10,910 bases of DNA from Candidatus Latescibacter anaerobius SCGC AAA252-E07 (lineage in GTDB: Bacteria; Latescibacterota; Latescibacteria; Latescibacterales; Latescibacteraceae), in NCBI GenBank assembly GCA_000403035.1, contig AQSL01000090.1:1-10910 (forward strand). The letters are read 5' to 3'. A program made the translations under genes and the position numbers. This document shows, piece by piece, positions 1-5,963 of the stretch. The first letter of the stretch is position 1, and every line of letters begins with the position of its first letter. The notes beneath the pieces were generated by a model. The model was given only the letters and a program-made list of their open reading frames with translations, was not told where the DNA came from and did not search any database.

Positions 1-271
1 CAATAGTTTCATTTCATTCAATTAAAGACTTGGCAGTGAAATAGGTTTTTTAAGTGCTTTAGAACCGCAATTCCCCATTAAAATCCATTAAAGGTTTAAC
101 TGAAAAATTGACTAACCGACTGCATTTTTTATTAAGCCAGGTGAAAAAAACTCATTGATAATACATAAAAATAACAATAAATTATAGAAATGTGTTCTCA
201 ATGATGCTTAATAATAACGATTATAAATCTCATTGGCAATAAAAATTTTATGTGATAGGAGCATTTCTAAA
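1..271. other. AT-rich upstream region of the Wzi-like gene
   Basis: No gene is visible in this stretch. It is strongly AT-rich and holds several loose promoter-like pairs, for example TTGACT near 108 with an AT-rich -10 area about 16-17 bases on, and TTGATA near 154, but none is good enough to call. The useful signal is at its end: AGGAG at 257-261 lies 10 bases before the ATG at 272 and fixes the start of the next gene. A longer in-frame reading from 233 exists but would have no ribosome site and would put a charged stretch ahead of the signal peptide. Confidence 0.4.
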
Positions 272-1946
272 ATGAGAAATTTCATCACACCGTTATTATT
301 GAGTTTGAACCTCTTGATAGGTTTCTCAGATCCCGCGCACGGCCAGCTCTTTATCGAACGTTATGGAGTTGACCACCTTGACTTAGACTATTTCTGGGCA
401 ATGGGGCGTGCGGAGAAACAAATACCGAATACCTACCCCCTACGCCAGCCATCTGTAACCTCATACCTGAATAGTATCACTCCTGCCCGTGATGATTGTG
501 ACCGGTATGGTAACTACCTGCAAAACCTCTATACTATTTTGTACGGGACAGATCCCCAGGAAAATTATAAGACCCGGACGAGAAGTTTCATTGAGCGTTT
601 GGGGTTTGACGGAATTTCAAAAAATGTATTTGGGTATAATGCCAATCTATACGGGCAATATGATAAAGATGTGATATTGGGTATTAATCCAGTTTTCCAA
701 CTCAACTTTGTCCACGATGAAACCTTTAAGAATGAAAGTATAAACATCCAATCAACCGGAATAGAAGCCTGGATGACCTGGAAACACCGAATAGGAGCCT
801 ACGTACGCTTTTTTGATACGGTTCAACGGGGAATGGAGTACTACCGTGGACGCCACGATGTCTATGAATCGTATGCTGGATTCATAGCACGGGATAAACA
901 GAGTATTTCGTATGACCACACGACTGCGTATCTCGGCTACAGCGGGTCTCTTTTCAGTGCAAGGATAGGCAGGGGAAGGCATCAGTGGGGTCCCGGACGA
1001 TATCACAATTTGCTCTTATCCGCCCAGCAACCTCCCTATGACTATGTTGAACTCAGGTTCCATTATCGCAACTTGATATATTTCACTTACCTTCACGGCA
1101 CACTTGACCCCACCCCCGTGTCCAAAAAGGTTCTCTACTATAGTGACGAGGGTATGCCCCGGAAGGTCAAACACCAAAAGTACTTTGCCGCGCACCGAAT
1201 AGAATTTTTGCCTTCGAATTGGCTGTCTCTTGGGCTTTCGGAAGCGGTCATCTATGGGGATCGCGATATTGAATTGGGGTATGTAATTCCGGTCAACATT
1301 TTCTGGTCAGAAGGGCACGATCTGAAATACGATGACAACATTCTGTGGGCTTTTGATGCCGAAGTGAGATTCTGGAAAGGAATGATAGGCTACGGTGAAT
1401 TATTACTCGATGAACTAAAATTATCCAAGTTTGGCACGGATAGCTGGCATAATCAGGCTGGGTATCTGGGGGGGCGTAAGATGGATTAACCCACTCGGGC
1501 TTTCACAACATGAATGGGGGATAGAATACACACGTCTCAGGCCGTTTGTCTACGGCCACTTCTTTAACATCAATCTGCCAACCCATTATGGCTATTCTCT
1601 TGGGAGTACGCTGCCGCCAAACAGCGATGAACTGAGAACATCATGGAAATTCCGCCTCAGGCCGGATTTCACGATTGATCTTTTCTCTATCTTCCGGCGT
1701 CATGGCACCACTCCTGAGGGCCAGGATTCTGTCGGGGGTTCAATATATGAGATGGTCGGGGGAGATGTTGAAATAAAAGAACACTATCCCTTTCTTGATG
1801 GAAAACGTGAGGACTTACGCGAGATTGGGGTGCAAGGATGTTTCCGCATACTGGAAAGAGTTGAGTTAAATGCTGTTTGTGGGATCGGTGAGTATAATGA
1901 TAAAAAATACAATAGAATTTTGCTGGGTTTATATTGGAATTATTAA
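272..1946 (+). CDS. Wzi-like outer-membrane beta-barrel protein, frameshifted
   Basis: Likely outer-membrane beta-barrel of the capsule-assembly Wzi family, whose best-known member binds capsule polysaccharide at the cell surface. The first 25 residues form a signal peptide (hydrophobic run, then AHG before Q). The body has many alternating aromatic strands, and a GRGRHQWGPGRYHNLLLS motif matches the family's WGPG...LLLS signature. The later FDAEVRFWKGMIGYGELLLDEL segment also fits. The frame is broken after LGG at about 1474: the first frame stops at 1489, while the next frame continues without a gap (VRWINPLGLSQHEWGIEYTR) to 1946. Removing one G from the G7 run at 1468-1474 gives one 557-residue protein of normal family length. 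It may be a sequencing error, a young pseudogene or a phase switch. It converges on the pilin-like gene. Confidence 0.72.
1468..1474 (+). repeat. G7 homopolymer at the frameshift point
   Basis: Seven consecutive G residues sit exactly where the reading frame of the Wzi-like gene changes. Six would restore the full protein. Such tracts are known slippage sites in phase-variable surface genes, and they are also common places for sequencing errors. Confidence 0.8.
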
Positions 1947-1964
1947 TTTTAAGAATACTCACTG

Positions 1965-1984
1965 TACTCATTAGTACTCATTAG
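1965..1984. repeat. Tandem 10-base repeat at the end of the pilin-like gene
   Basis: TACTCATTAG occurs twice back to back. The repeat covers the stop codon of the minus-strand pilin-like gene and encodes its last residues (NEY). A third, imperfect relative lies just before it. It may reflect replication slippage that moved the stop codon slightly. Confidence 0.6.
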
Positions 1985-2810
1985 ATACTAATTCATGTCT
2001 TTTTATTCCTTCTGCATAGAGTTTTTGGATTTGGGCGTTTGACAATGCTTCATTGTAAATCCTGACTTCGTCGATAAAGCCGTCGAAATAATTTATATCA
2101 CTTTGTATATATCCCGATATTTTTAGATTTGCCGAGTTCCAATAAGAATTTAGTGGTGTTGTTATAGTGCCTGTCTTATCTAATACTCCGTTGATATAAA
2201 GATTAAGATTATTACTTGCATCAGTGGATAGCGTAAATGCGACATGATACCATTTCCCAAGAGAAAGTGACGTATTTGACGCTACTGTCTCCCAGGGAGT
2301 CCATCTTACAAAGGTAAGTTTTGCATTTGATAGTGCTACTTGAAATTGCCAAAGGTAGCCTTTGCCAACGATACTGGACCTACTTGATAAAATCGAATTA
2401 ATCTTAATCCAAGCCTCTCCCGATAAAGGGGCAGTTCCTTGCAAACTCGTCTTATTTCCACAATTCACATAATCATCTATCCCGTCAAACTGGAGAGAAC
2501 AACCGCTACCCGAAGGAGTATAATTCGGGTCAATGCTGGCACACCTCCAGACAGGACCATTAACCAATGTGCCGTCATTCCCGTAGCCCGAAGCATCGTA
2601 AGCGGTTGTTCCCGAACCTTCGTCAAAACTCCAAACACCCACCGCTTCCGAACCAAGAGCGTGGTGCACGCTCTGGCTGAACTGCAAGCCTTTGGCTATA
2701 TTGGCTTTGCTCCTGGTGCCGATCAGATTGACAATAACAATACTGGCCAATAAGCCAATGACAGCAATAACCACCAAAAGTTCTATCAGGGTGAAGCTTT
2801 TGTTTTTCAT
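1971..2810 (-). CDS. Type IV pilin-like protein with LamG (concanavalin-like) domain
   Basis: A 279-residue protein with a class III prepilin signal: a short basic leader MKNKS, then FTLIELLVVIAVIGLLASIV with the conserved Glu at mature position 5. It would be cut by prepilin peptidase and methylated, with the hydrophobic helix serving as membrane anchor and assembly stalk. From about residue 55 to the end there is a LamG-type jelly-roll lectin domain (VWSFDEGSGTTAYDASG, LQFDGIDDYV, WYHVAFT, NLYINGVLD, FIDEVRIYNEALS), which suggests carbohydrate binding. The residue before the cut is Ser rather than the usual Gly. The start was placed at the MKNKS methionine rather than 17 codons upstream, because a promoter there leaves no room for a longer product. 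Such pilin-LamG fusions are frequent in candidate-phylum genomes. Confidence 0.85.
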   Translation of the reverse strand: MKNKSFTLIELLVVIAVIGLLASIVIVNLIGTRSKANIAKGLQFSQSVHHALGSEAVGVWSFDEGSGTTAYDASGYGNDGTLVNGPVWRCASIDPNYTPSGSGCSLQFDGIDDYVNCGNKTSLQGTAPLSGEAWIKINSILSSRSSIVGKGYLWQFQVALSNAKLTFVRWTPWETVASNTSLSLGKWYHVAFTLSTDASNNLNLYINGVLDKTGTITTPLNSYWNSANLKISGYIQSDINYFDGFIDEVRIYNEALSNAQIQKLYAEGIKRHELVSNEY

Positions 2811-2816
2811 TAAGTC

Positions 2817-2844
2817 ATTATAACAGAAAGCCCTGAATCGACAA
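2817..2844 (-). promoter_or_regulatory. Promoter giving a leaderless pilin-like transcript
   Basis: On the minus strand TTGTCG (2839-2844) is followed after 16 bases by a perfect TATAAT (2817-2822). The expected transcription start, about seven bases on, falls on or next to the A of the ATG at 2808-2810. No Shine-Dalgarno sequence is present. The mRNA is therefore probably leaderless. Confidence 0.65.
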
Positions 2845-3018
2845 TTTTCAGTTTTCCACATTTTTTATCGAGAGGCCAAGATCATCAAGAAAACGGTTTT
2901 TCTGATAACATGAAAGAGGGGAGTGGGCGAAACAAGTTTTTGACAGTTTATTTTATTAGACCAGCATGTTAAAATAGAAATTGAGAATATCATATAAAGC
3001 AGTTTAAAATTCATCAAA

Positions 3019-3205
3019 GCCTAACCTTTATAGATTTTCCTATGAAGCATGGCCCCAAACCCATCCCTGATATTAAACTCCTCGTCAGACCACTCAGGGA
3101 TGGGTCTATAATCGAAAGGTTATAGGATAGTCGAAAGACTGTCGCTGGCGGGGAGCTTTATGTTCCCGGCCAGAAAACATAAAAAATCAAAAACCCATCC
3201 CTGTT
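3019..3205 (+). ncRNA. Candidate structured regulatory RNA / leader
   Basis: A dense set of pairings with no recognised family. Hairpin A (3106-3125) is an 8-pair stem with a GAAA loop. Hairpin B (3126-3143), directly next to it, is a 7-pair stem, also with a GAAA loop. Hairpin C (3145-3173) has five pairs, a G-G mismatch and four more pairs. All three are enclosed by an 11-pair helix, 3095-3105 with 3193-3203 (CAGGGATGGGT/ACCCATCCCTG), with an A-rich linker at 3174-3192. A second copy of the 3' arm lies upstream at 3059-3070 and can pair with 3094-3105 over 12 bases instead; TAACCTTT at 3021-3028 could extend that rival fold against 3115-3122. The enclosing helix ends two bases before the ATG at 3206, so switching would hide or free the start region. 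No good promoter was found; TATAAA at 2993-2998 is a weak candidate. Confidence 0.55.
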
Positions 3206-3553
3206 ATGTTTATTCAAAAAGAACTTTGGAAGATCGCTCTTCCACTTGTTTCCCTTATTTTGTTCTTTCTCATAATTCCACCCGTTCAGGCCATTCTATA
3301 CAACCAGGACGGTTTTCTCCTGCATGGCAGCCCGGAAGAGGGCTGGATATTCATTACGCCTGAGGTGGATTATTTTGCCATGTGGCTGGGCGAAGACCTG
3401 GGATCGATTTGGATAGACAGGCAAATCGGTGATAGTGAGTGCCTGATGATTCGGCAGGGAAACCCTGAACCCTGTGAAACAAGAGAATTCAGCATTCTCA
3501 TGCATTATTTCCCTGTCCAATTGATCGAGGAATTGAAGGCTTCCGCGAAATAA
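3206..3553 (+). CDS. Small exported hypothetical protein
   Basis: A 115-residue protein of unknown function. Residues 10-29 form a hydrophobic stretch (IALPLVSLILFFLIIPPVQA) with a typical signal-peptidase ending VQA, so it is probably secreted or held at the membrane by its N-terminus. The mature part is acidic and aromatic, with a GWIFITPEVDYFAMWLGEDLG segment and two cysteines (SECLM, EPCET) that could form a disulfide outside the cytoplasm. No Shine-Dalgarno sequence precedes the ATG; the bases there are instead one arm of the structured leader. An overlapping reading from 3160 in another frame is judged a shadow because it lacks these features. Convincing as a gene because of the signal peptide; function unknown. 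Confidence 0.6.
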   Translation: MFIQKELWKIALPLVSLILFFLIIPPVQAILYNQDGFLLHGSPEEGWIFITPEVDYFAMWLGEDLGSIWIDRQIGDSECLMIRQGNPEPCETREFSILMHYFPVQLIEELKASAK

Positions 3554-3610
3554 CCTTTACTGCCGTTTTATTATAGATTCGGTTTATTCATTATGAATAT
3601 GTCTCTGTCA

Positions 3611-3639
3611 TTGTTTTTCTGTATCTTGCGGTTTATAAA
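3611..3639 (+). promoter_or_regulatory. Promoter for the RelE/barnase-like gene
   Basis: TTGTTT (3611-3616) and TATAAA (3634-3639) are separated by 17 bases. The expected transcription start near 3646 leaves a leader of about 20 bases before the ATG at 3667, which itself lacks an obvious Shine-Dalgarno site. Confidence 0.5.
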
Positions 3640-3666
3640 AAAATGGTCTAACGTGAATTTAAAAGC

Positions 3667-4134
3667 ATGGAATTCGATGCCGTATATTTTAGAAGCAAGA
3701 GAGAGAAGGCCCGCGCCCTGTATAATGCTCAGAAAAATCTCTATAACCCTTTCTTAAAGACCCAAGTAATTTTCAATTCTGACGGTTTTCATCATCTACA
3801 ATTTTCAGCACGACGAGAAAGGAATAAAAAAGAACAGCTTCTCAAATTTAACTTATTGCCCTTGGCTATTTTTGTTATCAAATGTTCGGGAACGCTTCAG
3901 GAGTATAGAAAAGGTCTAACGGCTGTGGGCAAGAAATCAAAGGACAACCTTAGACCGATGAAATCAACCGAATATTATGGTTTTGTTGCCATTGTTGGCG
4001 AAAAACAAATTAAGATCAGGGTGGTACTGAGAAAAGTTGGAGACGGCAATATTACTTTCTGGAGCGTTATGCCATTCTCTAAACTCAGAGGAGGACAAAA
4101 GCTCTATAGTGATGGGATTGAAGACAACGAATAG
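3667..4134 (+). CDS. Hypothetical protein, possible RelE/barnase-like nuclease
   Basis: A basic 155-residue protein. Two conserved-looking blocks stand out: VIFNSDGFHHLQFSARRERNK (residues 34-54), with adjacent His42 and His43 followed by several arginines, then a hydrophobic helix LLPLAIFVIK (63-72), and a C-terminal beta-hairpin IKIRVVLRKVGDGNITFWSVMP (115-136). The order His block, helix, Arg-rich beta-hairpin ending in FWSV.P resembles the phage barnase/EndoU/RelE-like nuclease superfamily and many unnamed proteins of candidate phyla. That is an inference from pattern, not a confirmed match. An in-frame stop lies a few codons upstream, so the ATG at 3667 is the earliest useful start. It has its own promoter and a strong terminator and no partner gene, which would be odd for a classical toxin-antitoxin pair. 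Confidence 0.6.
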   Translation: MEFDAVYFRSKREKARALYNAQKNLYNPFLKTQVIFNSDGFHHLQFSARRERNKKEQLLKFNLLPLAIFVIKCSGTLQEYRKGLTAVGKKSKDNLRPMKSTEYYGFVAIVGEKQIKIRVVLRKVGDGNITFWSVMPFSKLRGGQKLYSDGIEDNE

Positions 4135-4143
4135 AAATAAAAC

Positions 4144-4171
4144 AAAAATACCGCCATAAGGTGGTATTTTT
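4144..4171 (+). terminator. Rho-independent terminator
   Basis: AAAAATACCGCC and GGTGGTATTTTT form a 12-pair stem (one G-T pair) around an ATAA loop, with the T-run inside and after the 3' arm. It lies ten bases after the stop of the upstream gene. The A-rich 5' side means it may act in both directions. Confidence 0.8.
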
Positions 4172-4174
4172 GTC

Positions 4175-4231
4175 GTGCTTGCCTTCAGCTTAGGAAATCC
4201 TTAGCTGAACGGGGCTTTCGCCCACAAGCAC
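4175..4231. repeat. Compact three-way-junction inverted repeat
   Basis: GTGCTTG (4175-4181) pairs with CAAGCAC (4225-4231), closing a junction with two arms. Arm 1 (4184-4209) has ten pairs and one T-T mismatch around an AAAT loop. Arm 2 (4212-4223) is GGGC/GCCC with a TTTC loop. Only two, two and one bases join the helices. It starts four bases after the terminator. It could be a small RNA or a folded single-strand DNA site; it does not match an integron attC consensus. Confidence 0.55.
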
Positions 4232-4275
4232 ATTTTCACTATAACCTACTCACATTAGTAGTCAAGAGAAGGGTG

Positions 4276-4284
4276 TGTGGATAA
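4276..4284 (-). promoter_or_regulatory. Perfect DnaA-box-like nonamer
   Basis: TGTGGATAA is the complement of the consensus DnaA box TTATCCACA. It is a single copy with no cluster or dnaA/dnaN gene nearby, so it is not evidence of an origin; it may be chance or a titration or regulatory site. Confidence 0.25.
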
Positions 4285-4295
4285 CTCCCAATAAT

Positions 4296-4320
4296 AAAAA
4301 GCCCTAATAATGGACTTTTT
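4296..4320. terminator. Weak AT-rich hairpin, possible terminator
   Basis: AAAAAGCC and GGACTTTTT pair with one bulged A around an eight-base loop. With only three G-C pairs it is weak, but it ends the stretch that holds the three-way-junction element and precedes the next promoter. Confidence 0.3.
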
Positions 4321-4326
4321 GTTTAC

Positions 4327-4355
4327 TTGACTTCACCAAAGGAACAAGATATCCT
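4327..4355 (+). promoter_or_regulatory. Promoter of the caspase-like operon
   Basis: TTGACT (4327-4332), a 17-base spacer and TATCCT (4350-4355). Transcription would begin near 4362, giving a leader of almost 60 bases. GGAAGAAG at 4406-4413 is the ribosome site for the ATG at 4420. Confidence 0.6.
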
Positions 4356-4419
4356 AAAAATAGATAATAAATTAAGAATAAGTCTTTATTTTGGGAAAAA
4401 TTATCGGAAGAAGTAAAAT

Positions 4420-4626
4420 ATGAATGCAGGGGGCAATCTTAGAGAAATGTTTCTCAGCGCTTATGCAAATCTTCCTTTGAATACTCGAAAAGAGATAATT
4501 CTTGTTTTAGAGGAAGAAGGTAAAAAGCAACCCATTACATGGGAAGTTGCTTATTTCGAGGTGAAAAATAATACATCAAGAAGCGAGAAAATATTAGAAA
4601 AACTGAAGGAACTAAACATAATTTAA
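4420..4626 (+). CDS. Small helical protein, first gene of caspase-like operon
   Basis: A 68-residue protein of unknown function. It begins with an amphipathic segment (LREMFLSAYANLPLNTRKEI), then a short strand-like ILVLEEEG and a C-terminal helical part ITWEVAYFEVKNNTSRSEK followed by a Leu/Lys-rich tail. It has a good ribosome site (GGAAGAAG, about six bases before the ATG) and heads a three-gene operon; its stop codon touches the start of the next gene, so the two are translationally coupled. The motif T-W-x-VAYFEVKNNT with the KILEKLKEL ending looks conserved enough to be a true family. The next protein may share its fold. Its size and position suggest an adaptor, sensor or inhibitor for the caspase-like protein, but that is inference. 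Confidence 0.75.
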   Translation: MNAGGNLREMFLSAYANLPLNTRKEIILVLEEEGKKQPITWEVAYFEVKNNTSRSEKILEKLKELNII

Positions 4627-4899
4627 ATGACAGAAGAAAAAAAACAACAAAATGAAGGAATCTCAGAAGATTTAAAAGATCTTGTTATTGAGCGACTCGA
4701 TGTTCTTCCTTCTGATAAAAAAATTTCCATCGGATCAGTAGGAGAATTTACAAAAAATGAACTTATTGATCGCGTAAAGCAAGAGGACGAAATTGGTCAT
4801 AAAATTGTGGAAATAGAACTTTCCTTTCTAAGGGCATTGAAAGAAGGTACGTTATTGAGAGAAGTATTGGTTTCAGGCCAAGATGATAAAGAAAATTAG
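4627..4899 (+). CDS. Small acidic protein, second gene of caspase-like operon
   Basis: A 90-residue, highly charged protein with no recognised function. A disordered-looking N-terminus (MTEEKKQQNEGISEDLK) is followed by VIERLDVLPSDKKISIGS (28-45), then EFTKNELIDRVKQEDEIGHK and a helix IVEIELSFLRALKEG. It starts directly on the base after the preceding stop codon and has no clear ribosome site of its own, which indicates coupled translation. Its layout of LP turn, then an F-T or T-W position, then V-K, then K-I followed by an acidic helix parallels the first protein of the operon. The downstream gene starts five bases after its stop. It may be a regulator or substrate of the caspase-like protein. 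Confidence 0.75.
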   Translation: MTEEKKQQNEGISEDLKDLVIERLDVLPSDKKISIGSVGEFTKNELIDRVKQEDEIGHKIVEIELSFLRALKEGTLLREVLVSGQDDKEN

Positions 4900-4904
4900 G
4901 ATAT

Positions 4905-5549
4905 ATGGGGGGATCATTACTCATTACGAGACCAGAACATGACGTCGCAACTTATTACCTTTCAAGATGGAGTGAAATAATTATCATTAAAGCAAAGGAA
5001 AAAGGTGTAAATGTAATAGACCTTCATCGAGGCAAGGCCAATAGAAAAAGAGTTATTGGAACTTTAAAAAAAGTATGTCCTAGACTGATTATTTTAAATG
5101 GACATGGTAGTGATGTTTCCGTCCAAGGGCATGATAATGAGATTATCTTAGATGAAAGAAATAAGGAAGTCATTAAGGATAAAATTATTTATGCCCGTTC
5201 TTGCAGATCCGCAAGAATATTAGGGGAAATTTCTATATTGCATGGAGTAGAAGTTTATTTAGGATATAAAGAAGATTTCATATTATTTTTCGATCCAACA
5301 ACCGTAAGAAAACCACTTGAAGACAAAACAGCAGAATTGTTTTTAAAGCCATCAAATTATATTCCAATATCCTTATTAAAAGGTCATACGGCGGGCGAAG
5401 CGAATGATAGGTCTAAAAATCTATTTAGGAAGAATATAGAAAAGTTAATAATTGAAGGACCATCTTCTGACAATTATTATGCTATCAGGTATTTATTATG
5501 GGATATGACTCATCAGGTTTGCCTGGGAGATAGAAGTGCTATCTTCTAA
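4905..5549 (+). CDS. Caspase-like (clan CD / CHAT-like) protein
   Basis: A 214-residue protein with the hallmarks of a caspase-haemoglobinase fold. A hydrophobic strand LIILNGHGSD carries the catalytic His67, and about 30 residues later IIYARSCRSA carries the nucleophile Cys100. Between them is a loop (VQGHDNEIILDE), as in CHAT and C25-like peptidases, where the His-Gly and Ala-x-x-Cys motifs end neighbouring strands. The following GVEVYLGYKEDFILFF would be the next core strand. The size is close to a lone protease domain without repeats or a fused sensor. An AGGA sequence overlapping the previous stop serves as ribosome site. It is the last gene of the operon. A protease paired with two small partners suggests regulated cleavage, such as defence, programmed damage or toxin control, but its substrate is unknown. 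It might also be a catalytically similar non-protease. Confidence 0.75.
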   Translation: MGGSLLITRPEHDVATYYLSRWSEIIIIKAKEKGVNVIDLHRGKANRKRVIGTLKKVCPRLIILNGHGSDVSVQGHDNEIILDERNKEVIKDKIIYARSCRSARILGEISILHGVEVYLGYKEDFILFFDPTTVRKPLEDKTAELFLKPSNYIPISLLKGHTAGEANDRSKNLFRKNIEKLIIEGPSSDNYYAIRYLLWDMTHQVCLGDRSAIF

Positions 5550-5586
5550 ATAATCAAATATATCCCTCCTCTCAGGAGCTTAAACT

Positions 5587-5598
5587 ATGAATGTATGA
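5587..5598 (+). promoter_or_regulatory. Three-codon mini-ORF overlapping the next start
   Basis: AGGAG (5574-5578), part of a small CTCCT/AGGAG hairpin, lies eight bases before an ATG that reads Met-Asn-Val-stop. The TGA stop overlaps the ATG at 5595 as ATGA, so ribosomes could load on the mini-ORF and restart on the 60-residue protein. Confidence 0.4.
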
Positions 5599-5777
5599 GA
5601 AATAAAAGTTTAGGTTCCCAAATTGAACCTGGTACCTCGAAAGAGTCACCAGCCACTTCCCAAAGCCCTGAAGACGAGTTATATCAGGAAGCTATTGACC
5701 GTTTTGCCGACTTGTTTTACCGGCATGCACTGATGATTCTGGAAAAAAAGCGCAAGAAGCGGGATAAAAACTCATAA
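5595..5777 (+). CDS. 60-residue charged protein beside a decayed recombinase
   Basis: A 60-residue protein with a Ser/Pro-rich, probably disordered first half and a helix DELYQEAIDRFADLFYRHAL leading into a very basic tail. The same layout, including the A-x-x-x-hydrophobic-A-D-hydrophobic-F core and the E-K/K-K-rich end, is found in another 60-residue protein at 10083-10265. Both lie on the plus strand and face the 3' end of a large serine recombinase gene, here only a remnant. Such short helical proteins may be recombination accessory factors or recombinase-linked small genes; this is inferred from position only. Its start overlaps the stop of a three-codon mini-ORF. Confidence 0.65.
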   Translation: MRNKSLGSQIEPGTSKESPATSQSPEDELYQEAIDRFADLFYRHALMILEKKRKKRDKNS

Positions 5778-5801
5778 AACAGCAAATTCAAATGAATTAA
5801 G

Positions 5802-5963
5802 CTACCCCGGCAAGAGTGTTTTCCCATCTCTCAAATGAGCCAATTTTTCCTTTAACAGCAACAAGTATTGATGACCATCGATGATTTCTTCAAGAGTTAT
5901 AATAACTGTCGGCCTCCATGGTTGGTAACAATATGTTGAGAGTTTATTAATGTTGATGATTTT
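5802..5963 (-). pseudogene. Remnant of a large serine recombinase C-terminus
   Basis: The minus strand stays open for about 53 codons to a stop at 5802-5804, ending TVIITLEEIIDGHQYLLLLK then EKLAHLRDG. This resembles the extreme C-terminus of the intact recombinase at the window's end (VWNVISILQDHEYIRFLKGQ): same length to the stop, same hydrophobic spacing and a shared H-x-Y. Upstream the frame is closed by stops at about 5964; a trace of the preceding segment (a CFF stretch near 5998) seems to continue in another frame, which implies a frameshift and decay. No catalytic domain is left. The facing 60-residue gene and the 24-base gap match the arrangement of the intact locus. Confidence is moderate because the match is short and judged by eye. 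Confidence 0.45.

Noticed and set aside
233..271. Longer N-terminus for the Wzi-like protein starting at 233
   Set aside because: No ribosome site there, while AGGAG sits ten bases before the ATG at 272, which directly opens a clean signal peptide.
1431..1946. Second half of the Wzi-like gene as an independent gene
   Set aside because: Its supposed TTG start has no ribosome site and lies in the other half; sequence continuity across the G7 run shows one gene.
3095..3203. Class I cyclic-di-GMP riboswitch
   Set aside because: The GAAA loops are suggestive, but the conserved core sequences of that class are absent and the number of stems differs.
3160..3363. 67-residue reading frame overlapping the exported protein
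   Set aside because: It lies partly in the structured leader and has no protein-like features; the other frame carries a signal peptide.
4175..4231. Integron attC site
   Set aside because: The paired ends do not carry the GTTRRRY/RYYYAAC core, and no tyrosine integrase or cassette array is present.
4276..4284. Replication origin based on a perfect DnaA box
   Set aside because: It is a single box with no cluster, no unwinding region beside it and no replication genes.
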